45,431 nt of DNA, taken from the NCBI GenBank assembly GCA_021372535.1, contig JAJFUH010000123.1, forward strand, positions 1 to 45,431, read 5' to 3'. The position numbers and the translations under genes are program-made. The number at the start of each line of letters is the position of its first letter. The stretch's first letter is position 1. The stretch comes from a bacterium. Lineage in GTDB: Bacteria > Latescibacterota > Latescibacteria > Latescibacterales > Latescibacteraceae. Shown here in pieces: positions 17,040-24,420 of this stretch. The notes below the pieces were generated by a model, which did no database searches, had not been told where the DNA came from, and worked only from the letters and a program-made list of their open reading frames with translations.

Positions 17040-18095
17040 ATGATTATGCTGCGTTTTATAATAACCATAACAATTGTCGTGACCATTGCGGCGATTCTTT
17101 ATGCCGTACCGGTAAAAATTCCCTATTCCATCGAAGCCCCCGGAAAGATAGTCCCGCTGAAGGAATGGATACTCGTTCGGGGCGAGGATGGTCTTCTCTC
17201 GGCCACGCTTTATAACAATGTTCTCAATCTTCCCGAGAGTTACAGCATCACGCATGTCGAGAGAGGTGATCATGTCACCTTCAGGCTCAACGAAAAATTG
17301 ATGTCCTGCGAATCGGTAGCCGCAGGGGATACTGTCGGATTTGTCAATTCACATAATGTGGAACTCCAGTGGGCACAGCTCAGGGGAGAATTATCGACTG
17401 AACTTGCCACGCTCAAGCTCTATGAGACCGGAGACAAAGAATCTCTTGTCAGGGAAGCCCGATTCCAACTGGATTATGCTCAGAAGCAGGTGGAACACCA
17501 GAAGACAGAGATTTCACGTCTTGTCTCGCTGGCCGAGAAAAAAATGATACCCGAAGCGGACATGGAACGCGAGGAAACTACCCTGAGGCTGCTGGAAATC
17601 AATACCGATATAGCCAAAGCCCGGCTCATCACGGCTCAGACCGGTTCCAAAAAAGAGCAGAATGACCTGGTGCGTGCACGCATCACGGCTCTTCGGGACG
17701 AGATCGACGTTCTGGAAAAGCGGCTGCGCCTGTCAACGATAACATCGCCTATTTCCGGACGTCTCGTTCGCTTTTCACGGAGCGACACGCTGGCAGTCGT
17801 ACAGTGCGATACACGCTATGCGGTGGTTTTTCCTGCACGATGGGAGGATCGCACCGACATCGTTCCGCATCAGCGGGTCAGGTTGTCAGTGGAAGGTCTG
17901 GAAACTCAGCCCGAGGGTGAGATCGAGCATCTGTGTCAAAACGTATTTGTGGTTAACGGCCGCCAGCTCCTGCGTGTTGCCGCTGTCATCGAAGAAGGAA
18001 CAACGGAGCTCTCGCCGGGTGTGATAGCGAACTGTTCAGTTATATGCCCGCCGGTGAGACTGTATGAATATATATTGAGATATTTCGGACAATAA
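17040..18095 (+). CDS. HlyD-like membrane-anchored periplasmic adaptor
   Basis: A 351-residue protein with an N-terminal transmembrane anchor (residues about 3-21), then a beta segment (SIEAPGKIVPLKEW) typical of the start of HlyD/membrane fusion proteins. A long coiled coil follows (about 115-230, rich in Q, E, K and L heptads, including QKQVEHQKTEISRLVSLAEKK), then the returning lipoyl-like strand (STITSPISGRLVRFS) and a beta-barrel region. Such adaptors link inner-membrane exporters to outer-membrane components, but no ABC or RND partner is encoded nearby; its neighbours are CotH, VTC and DUF4956 genes. The start is set at ATG 17040 (ATG 17046 is equally possible); the TTG at 17010 lacks a binding site. 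It ends two bases before the VTC gene start, indicating tight translational coupling. Confidence 0.75.
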   Translation: MIMLRFIITITIVVTIAAILYAVPVKIPYSIEAPGKIVPLKEWILVRGEDGLLSATLYNNVLNLPESYSITHVERGDHVTFRLNEKLMSCESVAAGDTVGFVNSHNVELQWAQLRGELSTELATLKLYETGDKESLVREARFQLDYAQKQVEHQKTEISRLVSLAEKKMIPEADMEREETTLRLLEINTDIAKARLITAQTGSKKEQNDLVRARITALRDEIDVLEKRLRLSTITSPISGRLVRFSRSDTLAVVQCDTRYAVVFPARWEDRTDIVPHQRVRLSVEGLETQPEGEIEHLCQNVFVVNGRQLLRVAAVIEEGTTELSPGVIANCSVICPPVRLYEYILRYFGQ

Positions 18096-18097
18096 CA

Positions 18098-18868
18098 ATG
18101 GGCCGTCTTGAATATAAATACCTCGTTCCGGTTGAAAAACTACCGGAACTTCGCCGCGCATTCTTACCTTTTATCGAGATGGATGAATATATGCCGAGTG
18201 AAACCGGTGAATACAGTGTTCACAGTATATACTTCGATACCCTCTCCCTCAATTGCTATTACGAAAAGCTTGCAGACATTCAACATCGTAAAAAAATCCG
18301 TGTCCGGGGATATAACAACCAGTCCGGGGATTCGCTCATTTTCCTCGAAATAAAGCATAAAAAAAACAAATCCGTGACTAAAAACAGGGCGTCGTTCCTG
18401 TTCAGGAATATGGAAGCCCTGTTCAACAGCAGGGATATCGGGAGATTCATAAAAAACGGTGACGGAACATCACGTGCATACGAAGACGCCAGGCTGTTCT
18501 TTTACCAGATCGGCAGACATTCCCTGTTCCCGGTCATCAATATCCATTATGAGCGCGAAGCCTATTTCTGCAGATTCAACAAATCGCTGCGGATTACATT
18601 CGATAAAAACATCAGGAGCACAGCTTATCCGGATATTAAGGATTTATTCAAAGAAGACAGAATTCTCTATTCCAAGCGGGGTTTTTGTGTTCTTGAAGTG
18701 AAATTTCATGACTTTTCCGGAGATGTGCCCGGATGGATCGGAGAGATACTTGAACGTTTCGATCTGAAGAAGACATCCGTTTCGAAGTATACAATAAGCC
18801 TGGACACCCATCAGATACCTAAATGCTCTGCCTCATATTTAATTTCAAAGTTCGTTTATACCGGCTAA
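18098..18868 (+). CDS. VTC-domain polyphosphate polymerase-like protein
   Basis: A 256-residue protein with a complete VTC domain, the tunnel-shaped catalytic domain that makes inorganic polyphosphate from ATP in the yeast VTC complex. Expected charged tunnel residues are present in order: E5 and K7 in LEYKY, R68 and R70 in IRVRGY, E84 and K86 in FLEIKH, K95 and R97, R153 in HYEREAY, R165 in LRITFD, E200 and K202 in VLEVKFH, and S229-K230-Y231. There is no membrane segment, so it is cytoplasmic or peripheral. It starts two bases after the HlyD-like stop and ends 25 bases before the DUF4956 gene. VTC and DUF4956 genes are frequent neighbours and often occur with CotH. Polyphosphate synthesis here is inference from motif conservation. 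Confidence 0.88.
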   Translation: MGRLEYKYLVPVEKLPELRRAFLPFIEMDEYMPSETGEYSVHSIYFDTLSLNCYYEKLADIQHRKKIRVRGYNNQSGDSLIFLEIKHKKNKSVTKNRASFLFRNMEALFNSRDIGRFIKNGDGTSRAYEDARLFFYQIGRHSLFPVINIHYEREAYFCRFNKSLRITFDKNIRSTAYPDIKDLFKEDRILYSKRGFCVLEVKFHDFSGDVPGWIGEILERFDLKKTSVSKYTISLDTHQIPKCSASYLISKFVYTG

Positions 18869-18893
18869 TTCGAAACAAAGGAATTATGTATCC

Positions 18894-19568
18894 ATGAACG
18901 GAATCCAGGACTTGAACAACCTTATTCAATTTTCGCTTAATCCGGGCCAGTTTATCAGGAATCTCCTCATAGCGCTGATATGCGGTTTTCTTATTTCCCG
19001 TTTTTACCGCTGGACCTCGAAACCGTCGAATAACGCGAAAACGTTTGTAAATTCATTGATTACCCTGACCATGATCACAGCCGTGGTCATCATTGTTATC
19101 GGGAACAATCTTGCCCGCGCATTCGGCCTGGTGGGCGCCATGTCGATAATCCGCTTCCGGACAGCGGTGAAGGACGTTCAGGATATCGTGTTCATTTTCT
19201 TCAGTCTTGCTATCGGAATGGCTTCGGGCATCGGTTTGCTGATGATATCTCTTGTCGGCACGGTCACTATCGGTATGGTAATGCTCGGAATTGCCCATGT
19301 ACAATCATACACGCACATGAAAAGGAACTATCTGCTTCAGTTTTCCATACCCGCACAAGCCGACAATGATGCACCGTATCTCAAGATATTCGAAAAATTC
19401 TGCGCCAAACATCATCTCATCAATATGAAATTCTCCGAATACGACGATCATTTCGATCTCTCATTCTATATCAAGTTAAAAAACCAGAATGAACGGGACA
19501 GTTTTATCGTGGAGCTATCCCATATCGATGGAATGAAAAACGTCAATCTCCTGTTCGAAGAAGAATAA
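18894..19568 (+). CDS. DUF4956 membrane protein
   Basis: A 224-residue inner-membrane protein of the DUF4956 family. Four hydrophobic helices lie in residues about 20-140. The most conserved stretch is GLVGAMSIIRFRTAVKD (about 74-90), where two arginines sit next to a glycine-rich membrane segment reminiscent of the MgtC/SapB pattern. The last 75 residues are a soluble domain with alternating strands and helices (YLKIFEKFCAKHH, DHFDLSFYIKLKN, GMKNVNLLFEEE), ACT-like in appearance. AAAGGA precedes the ATG. It is the last gene of the CotH-HlyD-VTC run. Its biochemical role is unknown; the association with VTC suggests transport or regulation linked to polyphosphate, which is inference. Confidence 0.85.
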   Translation: MNGIQDLNNLIQFSLNPGQFIRNLLIALICGFLISRFYRWTSKPSNNAKTFVNSLITLTMITAVVIIVIGNNLARAFGLVGAMSIIRFRTAVKDVQDIVFIFFSLAIGMASGIGLLMISLVGTVTIGMVMLGIAHVQSYTHMKRNYLLQFSIPAQADNDAPYLKIFEKFCAKHHLINMKFSEYDDHFDLSFYIKLKNQNERDSFIVELSHIDGMKNVNLLFEEE

Positions 19569-19590
19569 AGCGGCACAGAAGGACTAATTT

Positions 19591-19620
19591 CGATAAAAAA
19601 CCCCCGATGTCTGCACCGGG
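19591..19620 (-). terminator. Rho-independent terminator of the purC-murD gene run
   Basis: On the minus strand CCCCGGTG CAGA CATCGGGG forms an 8-bp stem (one G-U pair) with a 4-base loop, followed by GTTTTTTATC. It lies 135 bases past the murD stop and 23 bases past the convergent DUF4956 stop, so it closes the minus-strand operon. On the plus strand no U-tract follows. Confidence 0.85.
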
Positions 19621-19754
19621 GTGAATGTACATTCTACTGAAACTTTTCCGGCATCTTGCCTTCTGACATGCCGCCTGCTGCACGGGATACAAAAACTCAC
19701 CAGGTTGTGCCCGAATTCAGTTTTTGGCAGTTTGCCACCTATCTGCTTCTGTCA

Positions 19755-21143
19755 CTATGAAATTCCGTCAATATAATGTCTCACAAGCTCCCTGAAAGCA
19801 TCGCCCCGCTCGACGTAGTTGTTGAACATGTCGTACGATGCACACCCCGGTGTCAGCACGACGATATCCCCGGCGCCCGCCCGCACGACGCAGGCATCGA
19901 ATGCGTCCCCGAGGGTCGGATATATGTCAGATTCCACACCGGCGTCTTCGAGCGCCCGCGCAATCATCGGGGCTGTGACTCCGATGAGCGCTGCCCGGAG
20001 GACATGCCCCGACACACGGCGCGCCATTTCCCCGAACGAAACTCCCTTGTCATAACCGCCGAGAATGGGAATGACCGGACGGTCGAAGGATGTTATCGCC
20101 GCTGCCGCCGCTTCGGGAGTGGTCGCTTTGGAATCGTTGTAGAACAGCACCCCCGAACGTTCCCCGATAAACTCGATCCGGTGGGGCACTCCCCGGAAAG
20201 CGGTCAGACCCCGTACTATCGAGGCGTCGTCAACGCCCAGCTCGAGCGCGCATGACGTTGCGGCCATCGCGTTGAGGATGTTGTGCCTGCCGGGAACGAG
20301 AAGCTTCGATGTGTCGAGGATACGGCGGTCCTGCACGCCTGTGCGAACCACAATCCAACCGTCGAGCAGGGTCACACCGTCCCCTTCAAGCGCCGTGCCA
20401 ATCCTGATGAGCTTTCCTTTCACATGGCCGCGGAGCGAAGCCGAGCCGGGGTCGTCGCTTACGAGAATGGCGCAGTCGTCAGGTGTCTGGTGATCGAGGA
20501 TGACCGCCTTTGCCGCGCGATAGTCATCGAAGGTGGCGTGACGGTCGAGGTGGTTGGGCATGACATTGAGCACTGCGGCAATATGGGGACTCCATGACAT
20601 CTCGTCGAGCCATTCGAGTTGAAAAGACGATATCTCGAGAACGACACGGTCTCCGGGTTCGATGCGTTCTATGTCGGACAGAAGGGAGCCGCCGATATTG
20701 CCGCCAATCCAGAACCGTTCCTCACACTGTTCGAGAATCGACTGTATCATGGATACGGTGGTGGTTTTACCGTTCGAGCCGGTGACGCCGCATACCGGTG
20801 CGGGACACTGTTCCACGAAAAGATTCAGCTCCGTTGTGAGGATGGCTCCCGCATTCCGGGCGGCGGTAACATATGCGGAATCTCTCCGGACGGCGGGGCT
20901 TGCCACGACGATGTCGGCGCCGGTGAAGTCGTTCATCTCGTGCCTGCCGAGCACAAACCGCACTCCGAGATCGTCGAGAGCTTTAACCGAATCGCCAAGA
21001 TTTTCAGCGGTCTTCAGATCGGTAACCGTGACACGGGCGCCCCGGAGCGCCAGATATCGGGCAGCACCGATACCGCCGCCGAAACTCCCGAGTCCCATGA
21101 CGGTCACCCGCTTATTCCTGAGATCGTCCGATGTTTTTTTCAT
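19755..21143 (-). CDS. murD: UDP-N-acetylmuramoyl-L-alanine--D-glutamate ligase
   Basis: A 462-residue Mur ligase that adds D-glutamate to UDP-MurNAc-L-Ala in the cytoplasm during peptidoglycan precursor synthesis. The N-terminal Rossmann-like domain begins with VTVMGLGSFGGG (13-24). The ATP-binding P-loop is GVTGSNGKTTT (119-129), followed by the central-domain motifs GNIGGSL, LEISSFQLEWLD and NVMPNHLDRH. The C-terminal domain contains FYNDSKATTPEAAAAAI and ILGGYDKG. The length is normal for MurD. No strong Shine-Dalgarno sequence precedes the ATG. It is the last gene of the operon, 33 bases after the HDOD gene; the usual dcw-cluster neighbours (mraY, ftsW, murG) are absent here. Confidence 0.95.
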   Translation of the reverse strand: MKKTSDDLRNKRVTVMGLGSFGGGIGAARYLALRGARVTVTDLKTAENLGDSVKALDDLGVRFVLGRHEMNDFTGADIVVASPAVRRDSAYVTAARNAGAILTTELNLFVEQCPAPVCGVTGSNGKTTTVSMIQSILEQCEERFWIGGNIGGSLLSDIERIEPGDRVVLEISSFQLEWLDEMSWSPHIAAVLNVMPNHLDRHATFDDYRAAKAVILDHQTPDDCAILVSDDPGSASLRGHVKGKLIRIGTALEGDGVTLLDGWIVVRTGVQDRRILDTSKLLVPGRHNILNAMAATSCALELGVDDASIVRGLTAFRGVPHRIEFIGERSGVLFYNDSKATTPEAAAAAITSFDRPVIPILGGYDKGVSFGEMARRVSGHVLRAALIGVTAPMIARALEDAGVESDIYPTLGDAFDACVVRAGAGDIVVLTPGCASYDMFNNYVERGDAFRELVRHYIDGIS

Positions 21144-21176
21144 TGGACCAGCACCGTGACAGGAAAAACCATGATT

Positions 21177-22013
21177 TCATATGATGAGCGGTTTTAATTT
21201 CATGTTCATGATGGTAAGCACCATGTCACGCAGTTCGGTATTCGTAAAACCGAGTATATCGAGCGCCTTTTCCGACATTCCGTGTATTTTCTCCCATGGC
21301 GGTCCCGAATAGTTGACCGCCAGCGCGAGTACATCCGCGACATGGATGACCGCGGTCTTACGGGCATGATAATGGGCCGGATCGAACCGGTGGTGTTTAG
21401 CCACCGAGTCTGAAATGTTTTCGGGAAGCTTCCATTCCTCGAGTGTCCAGCCGCCCACATCGGCGTGGTCGATATCGAAAAGCTCCCGCTCCCCGACGAA
21501 GATGGGTACACTGTGGTCGATGGCATACTGGCGGGCTTTAAGGTATTCGTTGGGGAAGTACATCTCGAGAATAAAGGCGCCGATGTCATGAAGGAGGCCG
21601 ACAACGGCGATTTCCTCAATCTTGTAGAAATTCGCCTCCTGAGCGAGAAACCGGGCAATCTGCGCAGTCTGCGTGCAGTGGCTGAACAGCCGGTGGTTCC
21701 GTGTGCTCATCTGCGAAAGAATCGTGGAACCGAGCGCGAGCATCTTTATGGCGTTCCAGCCGAGAAGGACAACGGCGTGGGAAATCGAGGTGATTTTCCG
21801 CCGGAATCCGTAAGCGCTCGAATTGGCAATTTCAAGAATCCGCGCCGAAAATTCGGGGTCCATCTCGATAAGCTTCGCAAGATCGGTGAGCGATGTTCTG
21901 TCATCATTGGCCATCGTGATGATCGGAACGGCGAGCTTCGGGACGCTGGCAAAGCCCGGGTGGGAAGCGATGGTATCTTTCAGCGTTTCCCGTGTGATAA
22001 ACGGTCTATCCAC
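21177..22013 (-). CDS. HDOD-domain signalling protein
   Basis: A 278-residue protein that is essentially one HDOD domain. The N-terminal half has LTDLAKLIEMDPEFSARILEIANS and ISHAVVLLGW, the HDOD hallmark. The HD-type residues look largely intact: H112, H142-D143 (GLLHDIGAFIL), H183 (DHADVGGW), H207-H208 and D227. HDOD proteins often lack catalysis and act in signalling or regulation, but the retained residues leave a metal-dependent activity possible. It starts at a GTG that overlaps the end of the preceding 101-residue gene by eight bases, implying translational coupling. It lies between lgt and murD in a cell-envelope operon, so it may adjust envelope synthesis; that role is inference. Confidence 0.85.
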   Translation of the reverse strand: MDRPFITRETLKDTIASHPGFASVPKLAVPIITMANDDRTSLTDLAKLIEMDPEFSARILEIANSSAYGFRRKITSISHAVVLLGWNAIKMLALGSTILSQMSTRNHRLFSHCTQTAQIARFLAQEANFYKIEEIAVVGLLHDIGAFILEMYFPNEYLKARQYAIDHSVPIFVGERELFDIDHADVGGWTLEEWKLPENISDSVAKHHRFDPAHYHARKTAVIHVADVLALAVNYSGPPWEKIHGMSEKALDILGFTNTELRDMVLTIMNMKLKPLII

Positions 22014-22311
22014 GGTCGGGTGTGCTTTCTTTCAGAATGTCTTTTATCCACGTTTTGATAGTCATCATGAACGGATCGTCCTGAACATAACTGAAGCGTT
22101 CGTCTATATTTCCGAATGTCGCTTCAAGCGTGTCATACCCGGCGATGGTTCTGCTTTCCACGGACAGCGTCGGGACTTTCAGGGTTTTCAGAATGTCGAG
22201 TATCTGTCGTGTGACAACCGTTCCCGCAGAAAACAGGGTAACCTTGTTGACAACAATATCATCTGTCAGAATATCACCTACAACAACGGAATCGAGTGTA
22301 ATGACCGACAC
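22006..22311 (-). CDS. Stand-alone HD-GYP N-terminal-like module
   Basis: A 101-residue protein starting at GTG (GGGAG nine bases upstream) and overlapping the HDOD gene by eight bases. Residues 5-52 (VVVGDILTDDIVVNKVTLFSAGTVVTR and following) match the pattern lkpGmvLaeDv...Ll.aGtvlt..., which usually precedes HD-GYP phosphodiesterase domains. Residues 70-95 (ERFSYVQDDPFMMTIK) match the linker RF..v.dDplM..lk that follows it. Here that module is a separate polypeptide placed directly before an HDOD protein, so the two may work as a split version of a fused architecture. There is no membrane or signal segment. No catalytic residues are expected in this piece. Confidence 0.65.
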   Translation of the reverse strand: MSVITLDSVVVGDILTDDIVVNKVTLFSAGTVVTRQILDILKTLKVPTLSVESRTIAGYDTLEATFGNIDERFSYVQDDPFMMTIKTWIKDILKESTPDRG

Positions 22312-22334
22312 TGAACGATACTCCCTGTTTTGAT

Positions 22335-23171
22335 TTATATGATGGTACGATTTCTGAACCTGACAGAAAAATACACCAGCAGAATTGCGGAAACCACGAA
22401 AACACCGAGACTCAGAATCTGGCTGTGCGATAATCCCAGAAAAGTCATGGATGATTCGTAGTACCGGAAATAATCAATGATAAACCGGCCGGTCGCATAC
22501 AATACAAAGTACAGCAGCGCCGTAAACCCGTAAAATTTCCTGTACCGCTCGAACGTGATGAGAAGGACGAAAATGGCCAGCCCCGCAAAGGAATTGTAGA
22601 GCTGGGCAGGATGAATAGGAGTTCCGGGATAGAAATAGCCAGCGGCGGAGTTCCCGGGGAATATCATACCAAAGACAGAGTCTGTCGGATGGCCGAAGCA
22701 GCATCCATTGAGAAAACATCCGATCCTCGTGAAAAACTCACCGAGCCCGAGCGAGGGAGCCAGGATATCCATGTATTTCATTATGCTCAGGTCATGTTTT
22801 TTAAGGTAGAAGGCGGTCGCTGCGGTGGCGCAAATAAGACCGCCATAGAGCACCAGCCCGCTGATCCCGACCTGACCGTCCGGTCCGATGGGCCAGAAGA
22901 TATTTTTCATCACGATAAACAAGCCCGTAAAAAACGAGACACCACTCTCTGCGCGGAACTCATCGAAATGTGAGAAAACGTAATAAAGGCGGGCGCCGAT
23001 AAGCGAAGATATAACGATCCAGACAGCAAGATTATAGATGTTATCGGGGTTCTCTCCCAATTTTTGTGCTCTCCGCGCAGCAACAATTATCCCTGTCAGA
23101 AAACCGATTGCGAGCATGAGTCCGTAACCGCGAATTGCCAGCGGACCGAGGGATATAATTGTCGGGTGCAT
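22335..23171 (-). CDS. lgt: Prolipoprotein diacylglyceryl transferase
   Basis: A 278-residue polytopic inner-membrane enzyme that moves diacylglyceryl from phosphatidylglycerol to the lipobox cysteine of prolipoproteins. About seven membrane helices are visible. The signature region is FFTRIGCFLNGCCFG (146-160), including the essential arginine R149, and the N-terminal RGYGLMLAIGFLTG is typical. I place the start at ATG 23171, with AAGGA upstream; the frame extends 30 more codons, but these overlap rodA and are not like Lgt. It lies ten bases after rodA and 23 bases before the 101-residue gene, inside the shape operon. Lgt within an elongasome operon is uncommon but has a clear envelope logic. 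Confidence 0.94.
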   Translation of the reverse strand: MHPTIISLGPLAIRGYGLMLAIGFLTGIIVAARRAQKLGENPDNIYNLAVWIVISSLIGARLYYVFSHFDEFRAESGVSFFTGLFIVMKNIFWPIGPDGQVGISGLVLYGGLICATAATAFYLKKHDLSIMKYMDILAPSLGLGEFFTRIGCFLNGCCFGHPTDSVFGMIFPGNSAAGYFYPGTPIHPAQLYNSFAGLAIFVLLITFERYRKFYGFTALLYFVLYATGRFIIDYFRYYESSMTFLGLSHSQILSLGVFVVSAILLVYFSVRFRNRTII

Positions 23172-23181
23172 ATAAATCCTT

Positions 23182-24420
23182 TCAATATTCGTGACGATTG
23201 ACTGAAAAATTGAGGAGCAGCCCCACCATAAGAGCGCTGTTAAGACAGGATGATCCCCCATAAGAGAGAAAAAGCAGGGGAAGACCGGTAACCGGCATGA
23301 TTCCTATCGCCATCCCCACATTTACAAACATATGGAACATGAACACGGTCGATATGCCGATAGCGGCAATGGATATAAACGGGTTCTTGACCGAGGAGGC
23401 AAGCATTATGCCCCTGTATACAATATAAAAAACGATGCCGAGAATAACAACCGCTCCTATGAAACCGACTTCCTCGCCAACAACGCTGAATATGAAATCG
23501 GTATGCGAATGAGGCAGAAATCCCAGTCCCGTATATTTCCCCTGGCCGATTCCTTTTCCGAACAAACCTCCCGACCCGATGGCTATCTTTGAATTGATCA
23601 ACTGGTATCCCGAATCCAGAGGATCGGCATCAGGATTGAATAAGGTCGTGATACGTTTCTGCTGGTAGGGTTTGATCTTACCGAAGATATACGGGGTTGC
23701 GATTCCGGCGACAATGTTGATGAATATGTTGAATCCCATGCTGTAGAGCGTATACCGGGCCTGGTACAGAACCCAGAGAAGCAGAAACATGAATATCACC
23801 CAGGTTACCCAGTTGAAAAAAGGGATAAACGGCGCGCTGAAGATCGCCGAAAGAATGGGAGCGACGAGAAAGAACAACCGCACCGTATCGAGTCCCGCCC
23901 AGTAGAGCATGGGAAAAATAATGGCAAAGAAAACGAGCGAGGTGCCAAGGTCCGGCTGTTTTGAAATGAGCCCCATCGGAATGAACACGATGATAATGGG
24001 AATAATGACTTTTTTATAGGTGGTCGGCCTGTTCTTTTTAATGGAAAGATACCGTGCCAGCGCGAGGATGGTGGCGATTTTCATGAATTCGGAAGGCTGA
24101 AACCGGACAGGACCGATATTCAGCCAGCGTTCGGAGCCTCCTCCCACCGAGCCGTGAATCTCGGTTAAGATGAGAAGCATCAGAAACAGGCCGTACATCA
24201 GGTACGAAAACACATACAGTACTTTCAACGGTATCATCACGACGGCGAGCATGACAGCGACCGACAGTACAGCCCATACGACCTGCTTCTGCCAGATATT
24301 GTATACATCGGTGTTCTGTCCGGTGCTCGCGCTGTGGATCATGACGATACCGGCGATGAGGAGAACCAGAACGGCGAAAATGATACCGTAGTCTACGTTC
24401 CTGTCAATCAGCTTTAACAT
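23182..24420 (-). CDS. rodA: Rod shape-determining SEDS glycosyltransferase RodA
   Basis: A 412-residue SEDS-family peptidoglycan polymerase with ten membrane helices, the partner of PBP2 in the elongasome. Characteristic segments are WLNIGPVRFQPSEFMKIA, SKQPDLGTSLVF, GIGQGKYTGLGFLPHSHTDF (with the essential aspartate) and FSVVGEEVGFIGA. The SYGGSS motif is near the C terminus. The true start is ATG 24420, overlapping the end of the PBP2 gene by 17 bases; the frame is open 20 codons further but those lie wholly within PBP2. The overlap implies translational coupling of the polymerase and transpeptidase pair. Confidence 0.94.
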   Translation of the reverse strand: MLKLIDRNVDYGIIFAVLVLLIAGIVMIHSASTGQNTDVYNIWQKQVVWAVLSVAVMLAVVMIPLKVLYVFSYLMYGLFLMLLILTEIHGSVGGGSERWLNIGPVRFQPSEFMKIATILALARYLSIKKNRPTTYKKVIIPIIIVFIPMGLISKQPDLGTSLVFFAIIFPMLYWAGLDTVRLFFLVAPILSAIFSAPFIPFFNWVTWVIFMFLLLWVLYQARYTLYSMGFNIFINIVAGIATPYIFGKIKPYQQKRITTLFNPDADPLDSGYQLINSKIAIGSGGLFGKGIGQGKYTGLGFLPHSHTDFIFSVVGEEVGFIGAVVILGIVFYIVYRGIMLASSVKNPFISIAAIGISTVFMFHMFVNVGMAIGIMPVTGLPLLFLSYGGSSCLNSALMVGLLLNFSVNRHEY

